Shown in pieces: positions 1 to 6,514 of a stretch of DNA of 11,154 bases; the first letter of the stretch is position 1; each line of letters starts with the position of its first letter. The stretch spans positions 1-11,154 of the forward strand of contig CAMLDZ010000105.1 of NCBI GenBank assembly GCA_946478985.1, in the 5' to 3' direction. The stretch is from an uncultured Solimonas sp. GTDB lineage: Bacteria > Pseudomonadota > Gammaproteobacteria > Nevskiales > Nevskiaceae. The position numbers and the translations under genes were made by a program. The notes beneath the pieces were generated by a model, which was given only the letters and a program-made list of their open reading frames with translations, was not told the origin of the DNA and ran no database searches.

Positions 1-483
1 ACCGACGAAGGGCGCGAGCTGAATCGCCGCGTCGAACTCAAGGTGCTGGAAGCGACCGGTGGTGCGGTGACCGTCGAACAGTCGGGCAAGCCCGATGAGA
101 CGATCCCGGCCGTGCCCGCACCCGCGGCTGCGGCTCCGGTCGCCGAGCCGGCACCGGCGGCCGAACCGGCGCCGATGACGGAGATGGATCACAGCGCGAT
201 GACGGCCCCGGCTGAGGCGCCGGCAGCGGCAGCGGTCGGCGGCTCGGCCGTCAGCATCGAGAACATGGCGTTCACGCCGGCGGTTCTCGAAGTGGCGGCC
301 GGCAGCTCGGTGGTCTTCACCAACAACGATGGGTCAAACCACATCGTCACCTTTGCGGACGGCACCAAGAGTCCGCGACTGCCGATGGGCAAGACCTTCG
401 AGCGGAGCTTCAGTACGCCCGGTGAATACCCGTATGCCTGCAGCATCCATCCGGAGATGACGGGCAAGGTCATCGTCAAGTAG
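1..483 (+). CDS. OmpA-type domain / cupredoxin fusion protein (3' part only)
   Basis: The reading frame is open from the first base, so the gene begins outside the window. The first codons read TDEGRELNRRVELKVLE, which matches the end of OmpA/MotB-type peptidoglycan-binding domains (the NRRVEL signature). An Ala/Pro-rich linker follows (about codons 17-80). It contains MTEMDHSAM (Met59, Met62, His64, Met67 counted from the window start), a Met/His pattern typical of copper-handling proteins. The last 77 or so residues form a plastocyanin/amicyanin-like cupredoxin. All four type 1 copper ligands are visible: His114, then Cys147, His150 and Met153 in CSIHPEM. By family knowledge the protein should be periplasmic or outer-membrane and anchored to the cell wall, with a bound copper that carries electrons or is stored. 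The substrate and partner are unknown. It is separated from narK by a terminator and 357 bases, so it is probably not part of the nitrate operon. I am confident of the cupredoxin, and fairly sure of the OmpA part from only about 16 residues. Confidence 0.85.
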   Translation, partial: TDEGRELNRRVELKVLEATGGAVTVEQSGKPDETIPAVPAPAAAAPVAEPAPAAEPAPMTEMDHSAMTAPAEAPAAAAVGGSAVSIENMAFTPAVLEVAAGSSVVFTNNDGSNHIVTFADGTKSPRLPMGKTFERSFSTPGEYPYACSIHPEMTGKVIVK

Positions 484-498
484 ACTCCGCGCGCCGAA

Positions 499-530
499 AA
501 ACGGGTCCGTCGACATCGACGGGCCCGTTT
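499..530 (+). terminator. Stem-loop terminator after the cupredoxin gene
   Basis: The left arm (499-513, AAACGGGTCCGTCGA) pairs with the right arm (516-530, TCGACGGGCCCGTTT) over 15 base pairs with a single G-T wobble. In RNA the loop would open to 4-6 bases. The stem starts 15 bases after the stop codon and runs out through TTT, then CGCGTTT, so the U-tract is short but present. It probably ends transcription of the upstream gene and insulates it from the nitrate operon. Confidence 0.75.
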
Positions 531-694
531 CGCGTTTCTGGTATTCGCGCACGGTTTTCGAGCGTTGTCCGAATCGTTTTCGTGCCTCTGGCACTGAGAT
601 GACGCGACATCGAGTCACTTGTGCCGGATTTGGATGCATGGCAGTGCTGATTTTGAGCGCCGTGTACCGTCAGAACGCAGCGACAGCCGTCATT

Positions 695-715
695 TGCACC
701 GCTTTGAGCGGTGCA
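695..715. promoter_or_regulatory. Perfect 21-base palindrome with NtrC-like half-sites
   Basis: TGCACCGCT and AGCGGTGCA are exact reverse complements separated by TTG. The outer hexamers TGCACC and GGTGCA equal the half-sites of the NtrC consensus. Here, however, nine bases separate them instead of the usual five. The centre lies about 47 bases upstream of the start predicted from the sigma-54 motif, which is close for an enhancer site. It may be a site for an NtrC-like activator, a repressor site overlapping the polymerase footprint, or a leader-RNA hairpin if transcription starts further upstream. Confidence 0.55.
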
Positions 716-725
716 GGACCAGCTG

Positions 726-741
726 TGGCATGCGCGTTGCA
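726..741 (+). promoter_or_regulatory. Sigma-54 (RpoN) -24/-12 promoter of the nitrate operon
   Basis: TGGCATG-CGCG-TTGCA matches the consensus TGGCACR-N4-TTGCW with correct spacing and one mismatch (T for C at the sixth base). GG at 727-728 and GC at 739-740 both place the start near A752, giving an untranslated leader of about 89 bases before narK. Sigma-54 promoters are the usual entry point of nitrogen-limitation control through NtrC, which fits an assimilatory nitrate operon. The promoter faces narK and lies in non-coding DNA. Confidence 0.8.
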
Positions 742-830
742 TGTTTTATGGAAGGCGGCTCAAAGACGAACCTGCCTGCTGTTTGAAAGAAAAGATCCGC
801 GGTCAACGACGCCCGCTCTACTGCCTATTC

Positions 831-835
831 AGGAG
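831..835 (+). promoter_or_regulatory. Ribosome binding site of narK
   Basis: AGGAG sits five bases before the ATG at 841 and fixes the narK start. Confidence 0.85.
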
Positions 836-840
836 TCGAG

Positions 841-2199
841 ATGTCGAAGGCCACGTCCATCAAGCTGTTCAGCTTCAGCACGCCGCAGATGCGTGCGTTC
901 CACCTGAGCTGGCTCGCGTTTTTCGTCTGCTTCTTTGCCTGGTTTGCGGTCGCGCCCTTGATGCCGGTCATCAAGGAGGAGTTCGGCCTCAGCAAGGACC
1001 AGATCGCCAATATCAATATCGCTGCCGTCGCGATCACCATCCTGACGCGGCTGATCATCGGTCCGATGTGCGACAAGTTCGGGCCGCGCAAGACCTATAC
1101 GGCGCTGCTCGCGCTCGGTGCCGTGCCGGTGATCGGCATTGCCCTGGTGCAGAGCTACGGCGGCTTCCTGTTCTTCCGGCTGCTGATCGGCGCCATCGGC
1201 GCCAGTTTCGTCATCACGCAGTACCACACCTCGGTGATGTTCGCGCCCAACGTCGTCGGCACCGCCAACGCGGCGACCGCCGGCTGGGGCAATGCCGGCG
1301 GTGGTGTCACGCAGACGCTGATGCCGCTGGTGCTGCTGGCGGTGCTCAGCTTCGGCGTCGAGAAAACGCTCGGCTGGCGCATTTCGATGCTGCTGCCGGG
1401 CGCGCTGATGCTCATCGTCGCGGCGCTGTATTGGAAGTACGGCCAGGACTGCCCGGAGGGCAACTACAGCGAGCTGCGCGCCCGCGGTGTCGAGATCGAG
1501 AGCGGCAAGAAGGGCGGCTTCGCGGTATTCAAGGCAGCTTCGGCCAACTATCGCGTGTGGATGCTGTTCGTCACCTACGGCGCCTGCTTCGGCCTGGAGC
1601 TGTTCGTTCATAACGTCGCCGCCAGCTACTACGTCGACAAGTTCTCGCTCGATCTGAAGACCGCCGGCATGGCGGCCGGCAGCTTCGGTCTGCTGGCCCT
1701 GTTCGCCCGCGCGCTCGGGGGCATCGTCTCCGACCGGGTGGCGCGGATCAAAGGTCTGGACGGCCGTACGCTGCTGCTGTTTGCCCTGATGCTCGGTGAA
1801 GGTATCGGCCTGCTGTGGTTCTCCACCGTGGACACCGTGGCGATGGCGGTGATCGCCATGATCGCCTTCGGCCTGTGCACGCACATGGCCTGCGGGGCCA
1901 CTTATGCGCTGGTGCCGTTCATCGACCGCAAGGCCCTCGGCGGCGTTGCCGGCATCATCGGCGCTGGCGGCAATGTCGGCGCCGTGGCAGCGGGCTTCCT
2001 GATGAAGGGCGTCGGCGACGTGCAGAAGACCTTCTTCTATCTCGGCGCCTTCGTCGTGGTCTCGGCCTTCTGCGCGATCGCGGTGCGCTTCACCCGCACG
2101 CACAAGGAGTTCGAGGAAAAGCTGTACCAGCAGGCGGTGGCCGAACGCGCGCTGTCGCGCGGGTCGGCGCCTGCCGGCGCCGTGGCGAGCGCCGGCTGA
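841..2199 (+). CDS. narK: NarK-type nitrate/nitrite transporter (MFS)
   Basis: This is a 452-residue protein of the nitrate/nitrite porter family in the major facilitator superfamily. It should sit in the inner membrane with 12 helices and bring nitrate into the cytoplasm for the reductases encoded downstream. The family signature GWGNAGGGVTQ is at residues 148-158 and its second copy GAGGNVGAVAAG at 374-385. The two substrate-binding arginines expected in the two halves are visible at about R70 (ILTRLIIGP) and R290 (LFARALGGIVSDR). The length is normal for single-domain NarK proteins. The ATG is set by an AGGAG five bases upstream, and no earlier in-frame start has comparable support. It is the first gene after the sigma-54 promoter. 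The Ala/Gly-rich C-terminal tail ends in a GC-rich inverted repeat just before the stop. In an assimilatory operon the direction is most likely nitrate uptake, though nitrite export cannot be excluded from sequence. Confidence 0.95.
   Translation: MSKATSIKLFSFSTPQMRAFHLSWLAFFVCFFAWFAVAPLMPVIKEEFGLSKDQIANINIAAVAITILTRLIIGPMCDKFGPRKTYTALLALGAVPVIGIALVQSYGGFLFFRLLIGAIGASFVITQYHTSVMFAPNVVGTANAATAGWGNAGGGVTQTLMPLVLLAVLSFGVEKTLGWRISMLLPGALMLIVAALYWKYGQDCPEGNYSELRARGVEIESGKKGGFAVFKAASANYRVWMLFVTYGACFGLELFVHNVAASYYVDKFSLDLKTAGMAAGSFGLLALFARALGGIVSDRVARIKGLDGRTLLLFALMLGEGIGLLWFSTVDTVAMAVIAMIAFGLCTHMACGATYALVPFIDRKALGGVAGIIGAGGNVGAVAAGFLMKGVGDVQKTFFYLGAFVVVSAFCAIAVRFTRTHKEFEEKLYQQAVAERALSRGSAPAGAVASAG
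2173..2196 (+). promoter_or_regulatory. GC-only inverted repeat at the end of narK
   Basis: GCCGGCGC (2173-2180) and GCGCCGGC (2189-2196) are perfect reverse complements with an eight-base loop and end directly before the narK stop codon. As RNA this would be a very stable hairpin between the transporter and reductase parts of the message. It could protect the narK 3' end or lower read-through into nirB. It lies in Ala/Gly-rich coding sequence of high GC, so chance is a real alternative. Confidence 0.35.
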
Positions 2200-2254
2200 A
2201 GCGGTACGCAAGGCAAGCTGCTCTCTATAACGATAAGTGACGCTGAACCGGACT

Positions 2255-4822
2255 ATGAATACGCAGAAAGTGGTAGTGATCGGCCACGGCATGGTGGGCC
2301 ACAAGCTGGTGGAGGCGCTGGTCGACCAGCCGGGCCTCGACATCACGGTGCTCGGCGAAGAGCCGCGCCTGGCCTATGACCGCGTGCATCTGACGGACTT
2401 CTTCAACGGCAAGACCGCCGACGATCTGTCGCTGGCGCGGCCGGAGTTCGCCGATGCCTACGGCATCAACATCCGCCTGAATGCCAAGGTCACCGCGATC
2501 GATCGCGCCGCCAAGACGGTCAGCACCGCCAGCGGCGAGACCTTCGCCTACGACAAGCTGGTGCTGGCCACCGGTTCCTTCCCGTTCGTGCCGCCGATCC
2601 CGGGCAAGGATCGTGGCAACTGCTTCGTTTATCGCACCATCGAGGATCTGGAGGCGATGCAATCGGCCGCCAACGGCGCCAGGACCGGCGTGGTGGTCGG
2701 CGGTGGCCTGCTCGGTCTGGAGGCAGCCAAGGCGATCAAGGATCTGGGCCTGCAGACGCACGTGGTGGAATTCGCGCCGCGGCTGATGGCGGTACAGGTC
2801 GATGATGGCGGCGGCCGGCTGCTGCGGCGCAAGATCGAAGCGCTCGGCGTCACCGTGCACACGCAGAAGAGCACCACGGAGATCGTCGATGGCGAGACGG
2901 CCTTCCACAAGATGAAGTTCGCCGACGGCTCCGCGCTGGAGACCGACATGATCGTGTTCTCCGCTGGTATCCGTCCGCGCGACGAGCTGGCGCGGCTTGC
3001 GGGCCTTGCGGTCGGCGAGCGCGGCGGCATCAGCATCAACGATCAGTGCCAGACGTCCGATCCGGACGTCTACGCGATCGGCGAATGCGCGCTGTGGGGC
3101 GGCAAGATCTTCGGTCTGGTCGCACCGGGCTACGAGATGGCGCGCGTCGCTGCCGACCACATTCTCGGCAAGGCGGCCCTGAAGTTCCTCGGTGCCGACA
3201 TGAGCACCAAGCTCAAGCTCATGGGCGTCGACGTGGCCTCGATCGGCGACGCGCACGGCGCCACGGCCGGCAGCCTCGCTTACCAGTTCAGCGACGAGGT
3301 CAAGCAGGTCTACAAGAAGCTGGTGGTGTCCGCAGATCGCAAGAAGGTGCTTGGTGCGGTGCTGGTCGGCGAGGCCGCCGAGTACGGCGACCTGCTGCAG
3401 ATGATGCTCAACGGCCTGGATCTGCCCGAGCAGCCGGAGCAGCTGATCCTGCCCAGCAGCGGCGGTGCAGCCAAGGCTGGCGGGGGCGTCGGCGTCGACG
3501 CCTTGCCGGCCGAGGCGCAGATCTGCTCGTGCAACAACGTCTCCAAGCAAGGGCTCTGCGACGCCATCGCCGGCGGCGCGACCACACTGGCGGCGCTGAA
3601 GAAGTGCACCAAGGCAGCCAGTTCCTGCGGCGGCTGCGCGCCGCTGGTCACGCAGGTGCTCAAGGCGGAACTCAAGCGCCAGGGCGTCACCGTCAACAAC
3701 CACCTCTGCGAGCACTTCCCGTATTCGCGCCAGGAGCTTTATCACCTGGTCCGCGTTGGCAAGCTCGAGTCGTTCGAGCAGGTGCTGAAGAAGCATGGCC
3801 GCGGTCTGGGCTGCGACATCTGCAAGCCGACGCTGGGCTCGATCCTCGCCAGCTGCTGGAACAACTTCGTCCTGCAGAAGCAGCATGCCAGCCTGCAGGA
3901 CACCAACGACTACTACCTCGCCAATATCCAGAAGGACGGCACCTACTCGGTGGTGCCGCGCGTGCCGGGCGGCGAGATCACCCCGGACGGCCTGATCGCG
4001 ATCGGCGCGGTAGCCAAGAAATACGGCCTGTACACCAAGATCACCGGCGGCCAGCGCATCGATCTGTTCGGTGCGCAGGTGCACCAGCTGCCGCTGATCT
4101 GGGGCGAGCTGATCGAGGCCGGTTTCGAATCCGGCCACGCCTACGGCAAGTCGCTGCGCACCGTAAAGTCCTGCGTCGGCAGTACCTGGTGCCGCTATGG
4201 CGTCGGCGATTCGGTGGGCCTGGCGATCGACCTGGAAAATCGCTACAAGGGCCTGCGCTCGCCGCATAAACTCAAGTTCGCGGTATCCGGCTGCACGCGC
4301 GAATGCGCCGAGGCGCAGGGCAAGGACGTCGGCGTCATCGCCACCGAAAAGGGCTGGAATCTCTACGTCTGCGGCAACGGCGGCATGAAGCCGCGGCATG
4401 CCGAGCTGATCGCCTCGGACCTCGATACGCCGACGCTGTACCAGTACATCGACCGCTTCCTGATGTTCTACATCCGCACGGCCGACCGCCTGCAGCGCAC
4501 CAGTGTCTGGCGCGACAACCTCGAAGGCGGCCTGGACTACCTCAAGGACGTGATCATCCACGACAGCCTCGGCATCGGCGCGGAACTGGAAGCCGAGATG
4601 GCGCTGGTCATCGACACCTATCAGGACGAGTGGAAGACCGCGATCAACGATCCGGCCACCCTCAAGCGCTTCCGCACTTTCGTCAATGACGATGCGGCGG
4701 ACAGCAACGTGGTGTTCGTGCAGGAGCGTGGCCAGATCCGTCCGGCACGCGAGGAAGAGAAGGCGCAGTTCAAAGGTATCGCCTTGGTGTCGGCGCCGGC
4801 CACCGCCGAGGAGGGCGCATGA
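2255..4822 (+). CDS. nirB: Assimilatory NAD(P)H nitrite reductase, large subunit
   Basis: This 855-residue protein reduces nitrite to ammonium with six electrons from NAD(P)H, in the cytoplasm. Its domains in order are an FAD-binding Rossmann fold (GHGMVG, residues 10-15), an NAD(P)-binding fold (GGGLLG, 149-154), and a BFD-like 2Fe-2S domain (C424-x-C426 and C458-x2-C461). A second, NirB-type Cys-containing segment follows at about 490-540. The siroheme/4Fe-4S domain comes last, with ligands C640-x5-C646 and C680-x3-C684 and the highly conserved block around SGCTRECAEAQGKDVG. Length and order match E. coli NirB (about 847 residues). I chose ATG 2255 because MNTQKVVVIGHGMVG lines up with known NirB N-termini. 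A GTG at 2237 would add six residues; neither start has a good Shine-Dalgarno sequence. It lies 55 bases after narK and overlaps the NirD fusion gene, so the operon link is firm. Siroheme supply must come from elsewhere in the genome. Confidence 0.96.
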   Translation: MNTQKVVVIGHGMVGHKLVEALVDQPGLDITVLGEEPRLAYDRVHLTDFFNGKTADDLSLARPEFADAYGINIRLNAKVTAIDRAAKTVSTASGETFAYDKLVLATGSFPFVPPIPGKDRGNCFVYRTIEDLEAMQSAANGARTGVVVGGGLLGLEAAKAIKDLGLQTHVVEFAPRLMAVQVDDGGGRLLRRKIEALGVTVHTQKSTTEIVDGETAFHKMKFADGSALETDMIVFSAGIRPRDELARLAGLAVGERGGISINDQCQTSDPDVYAIGECALWGGKIFGLVAPGYEMARVAADHILGKAALKFLGADMSTKLKLMGVDVASIGDAHGATAGSLAYQFSDEVKQVYKKLVVSADRKKVLGAVLVGEAAEYGDLLQMMLNGLDLPEQPEQLILPSSGGAAKAGGGVGVDALPAEAQICSCNNVSKQGLCDAIAGGATTLAALKKCTKAASSCGGCAPLVTQVLKAELKRQGVTVNNHLCEHFPYSRQELYHLVRVGKLESFEQVLKKHGRGLGCDICKPTLGSILASCWNNFVLQKQHASLQDTNDYYLANIQKDGTYSVVPRVPGGEITPDGLIAIGAVAKKYGLYTKITGGQRIDLFGAQVHQLPLIWGELIEAGFESGHAYGKSLRTVKSCVGSTWCRYGVGDSVGLAIDLENRYKGLRSPHKLKFAVSGCTRECAEAQGKDVGVIATEKGWNLYVCGNGGMKPRHAELIASDLDTPTLYQYIDRFLMFYIRTADRLQRTSVWRDNLEGGLDYLKDVIIHDSLGIGAELEAEMALVIDTYQDEWKTAINDPATLKRFRTFVNDDAADSNVVFVQERGQIRPAREEEKAQFKGIALVSAPATAEEGA
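4808..4815 (+). promoter_or_regulatory. Strong ribosome binding site inside the end of nirB
   Basis: GAGGAGGG lies within the last codons of nirB. It is seven bases (counting from AGGAGG, 4809-4814) before the second of two adjacent ATG codons (4819 and 4822), and four before the first. The better spacing favours 4822 as the start of the fusion gene. Confidence 0.75.
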
Positions 4823-6408
4823 TGAACGCCCCGACCACCTGGCGGCCGATCTGCGCGATCGACGACATCGTTCCCGACACCGGCGTCGCCGCGCTGGTCG
4901 ACGGCAAGCAGATCGCGGTATTCCGTCTGCGTGCCGACAACCGCGTCTACGCCATCGACAATGGCGACCCGGTCAGCGGCGCCAATGTGCTGTCGCGCGG
5001 TCTGGTCGGCGATCTGCAGGGCGAGCGTGTGGTGGCCTCGCCGATCTACAAGCAGCACTTCAGCCTGGCCACCGGCCGCTGCCTTGAAGACCCCGCTTAC
5101 ACGGTGCGTGCCTATCCGGTGCGTGTCGAGGACGGCATGATCTGGCTGGATCCGTCGCCGCTGCGCAGCTATGTCGCGCCCCCCAAGCAGCGCAACGAGC
5201 GGTCGCGGCTGGTCGTGGTCGGCAACGGCATGGCCGGCATGCGCGTGGTGGAGGAGCTGCTCGAAGCGGCGCCGGACCTGTACAGCATCGAAGTCTTCGG
5301 CGCCGAGCGGCATGGCAACTACAACCGCATCCTGCTGTCGCCGGTGCTGTCCGGCGAGAAGAAGGTGGCCGACATCCTGATGCATCCGCCGGCCTGGTAC
5401 GAGGAGCGCGGCATCGTCTTCCACGCCGGCGATCCGGTGGTGGCGATCGACCGCCGCAAGCGCATCGTCCACGCCAAGTCCGGCAGGCAGACGCCGTACG
5501 ACCGCCTGCTGCTGGCCACCGGCTCGTCGCCGGTCGTGCTGCCATTGCCGGGCAAGGATCTGCCGGGCGTCACCACCTTCCGCGATCTCGACGACGTCGA
5601 CGCGATGATCGCCGCCTCTTCGCAGTTCAAGCGCGCGATCGTCATCGGCGGCGGCCTGCTCGGTCTGGAAGCCGCGCACGGCCTGGCCAAGCGCGGCATG
5701 AAGGTGTCGGTGATCCACCTGATGGATCGGCTGATGGAGCGCCAGCTCGACAAGCCTGCAGCTGAGCTGCTGAAGACCAAGCTGGAGAGCCGCGGCATCG
5801 ATATTTATCTGAGCGCGCAAACCGAAGCGATCCTGGGCACGGAGCGCGTCACGGGGGTGCGCCTGAAAGACGGTACCGAGATCGCGGGTGATCTGGTGGT
5901 GATGGCCGTCGGCATCCGCCCCAACATCGAACTGGCCAAGAACAGCGGCCTGCGCTGCGACCGCGGCGTGGTCGTCGATGACACCATGCAGACCTTCGAT
6001 CCGCGCATCTACGCGGTCGGCGAGTGCGTGCAGCACCGCAATCGCACCTACGGTCTGGTGGATCCGCTGTGGGGCCAGGCGTATGTCTGCGCCGCGCAGC
6101 TGGCCGAGCGCGGCCATATGCGCTACCGCGGCTCGCAGCTGGCCACGCAGCTCAAGGTCGGCGGCGTCGAGGTGTTCTCGGCCGGCGACTTCGAGGGCGG
6201 TGACGGCGCCGAGGATCTGGTACTGCGCGATCCGCAGCGTGGCGTCTACAAGCGCCTCATCCTCAAGGACAATCGCGTCAAGGGCGCGGTGCTCTATGGC
6301 GATGCACGCGACGGCGCCTGGTACTTCGAGCTGATCAGCGAGAACCGCGACATCAGCACGATCCGCAACCGTCTGTTGTTCGGCCGTGAATTCGCCCAGC
6401 GCGACTAG
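4822..6408 (+). CDS. nirD: NirD - FAD/NAD(P) oxidoreductase (NasC-like) fusion protein
   Basis: This is a two-part protein of 528 residues. Residues 5-112 match nitrite reductase small subunit NirD. They have a Rieske-like fold but none of the Cys/His cluster ligands, as in E. coli NirD. Blocks such as ICAIDDIVPDTGVAALV, NVLSRGLVGD and VVASPIYKQHFSL are recognisable. After a linker, residues 129-528 form a pyridine-nucleotide-disulphide-type flavoprotein. It has an FAD fold (GNGMAG, 134-139), an NAD(P) fold (GGGLLG, 276-281) and the late FAD motif YAVGECVQHRN. This half is related to the N-terminal half of NirB and to NasC/NasB reductases that feed electrons to assimilatory nitrate reductase. 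It has no C-terminal CxC...CxxC 2Fe-2S module, so electrons would have to pass to the cluster carried by NasA. The start overlaps the nirB stop, giving translational coupling. By inference one polypeptide serves both the nitrite and the nitrate step. It could be mislabelled as a second NirB. Confidence 0.9.
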   Translation: MNAPTTWRPICAIDDIVPDTGVAALVDGKQIAVFRLRADNRVYAIDNGDPVSGANVLSRGLVGDLQGERVVASPIYKQHFSLATGRCLEDPAYTVRAYPVRVEDGMIWLDPSPLRSYVAPPKQRNERSRLVVVGNGMAGMRVVEELLEAAPDLYSIEVFGAERHGNYNRILLSPVLSGEKKVADILMHPPAWYEERGIVFHAGDPVVAIDRRKRIVHAKSGRQTPYDRLLLATGSSPVVLPLPGKDLPGVTTFRDLDDVDAMIAASSQFKRAIVIGGGLLGLEAAHGLAKRGMKVSVIHLMDRLMERQLDKPAAELLKTKLESRGIDIYLSAQTEAILGTERVTGVRLKDGTEIAGDLVVMAVGIRPNIELAKNSGLRCDRGVVVDDTMQTFDPRIYAVGECVQHRNRTYGLVDPLWGQAYVCAAQLAERGHMRYRGSQLATQLKVGGVEVFSAGDFEGGDGAEDLVLRDPQRGVYKRLILKDNRVKGAVLYGDARDGAWYFELISENRDISTIRNRLLFGREFAQRD

Positions 6409-6417
6409 TCGCGCGAT

Positions 6418-6422
6418 AAGGA
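6418..6422 (+). promoter_or_regulatory. Ribosome binding site of the small ORF before nasA
   Basis: AAGGA stands five bases before the ATG at 6428, an ideal distance. The ATG of nasA at 6511 has no comparable motif, so ribosomes probably load here. Confidence 0.6.
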
Positions 6423-6427
6423 TTGCG

Positions 6428-6514
6428 ATGTCTTTTCTGGAAACGGAAAGCTCGTGGGTTCGCCGGCGAGTCTATCGGCGGGCTGCGCCTGTTGTCATGA
6501 TGGCGGCCCCATGA
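6428..6514 (+). CDS. 28-codon Arg-rich leader ORF coupled to nasA
   Basis: This short frame begins with ATG after an AAGGA motif at correct spacing. Its TGA stop (6512-6514) overlaps the nasA ATG (6511-6513) as ATGA. The peptide begins MSFLETESSW, continues with the cluster RRRVYRR (residues 12-18, codons CGC CGG CGA and two more CGG) and ends VVMMAAP. I recognise no family. Its third codon positions are less GC-rich than those of the neighbouring genes, which argues against a conserved protein. Position, ribosome site and overlap suggest a leader peptide whose translation opens or controls nasA translation. The alternative is chance, with nasA starting from GTG 6454 in another frame, across the same bases. 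Moderate certainty. Confidence 0.45.
   Translation: MSFLETESSWVRRRVYRRAAPVVMMAAP

Larger units (their letters stand above)
484..840 (+). promoter_or_regulatory. Intergenic control region upstream of narK
   Basis: This stretch of 357 bases has no convincing gene. It holds the upstream gene's terminator, a sigma-54-type promoter at 726-741, a 21-base palindrome at 695-715, and a smaller palindrome at 582-594 (GTGCC-TCT-GGCAC). Several other GCAC/GTGC half-sites lie between. It is visibly less GC-rich than the genes around it, as expected of a control region. Short open frames cross it but run into narK out of frame and resemble no protein. Confidence 0.7.

Noticed and set aside
695..715. ANTAR (NasT/NasR-type) antitermination hairpin
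   Set aside because: The hairpin loop is three bases, not the hexaloop with A1 and G4. No paired second hairpin or terminator follows, and it lies upstream of the predicted start.
2226..2231. TATAAC as a -10 element for a separate nirB promoter
   Set aside because: No acceptable -35 sequence 16-18 bases upstream, and the gene is close behind narK in an operon.
829..2346. Long minus-strand open frame opposite narK (505 codons)
   Set aside because: It is the shadow of strong third-position G/C bias in narK. The translation is low-complexity Arg/Gln/His/Asp-rich and matches no family.
2225..4561. Long minus-strand open frame opposite nirB (778 codons)
   Set aside because: Same artefact. NirB on the plus strand is complete with all cofactor ligands, and the antisense product shows only Ala/Asp/His/Arg-rich low complexity.
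4621..6117. Minus-strand open frame opposite the NirD fusion (498 codons)
   Set aside because: It mirrors the codon bias of the real gene and has no recognisable domain or ribosome site.
6454..6510. GTG at 6454 as the nasA start
   Set aside because: It would add 19 residues not typical of NasA, with only a weak GGAA motif. ATG 6511 fits the family N-terminus and the overlap with the small ORF.
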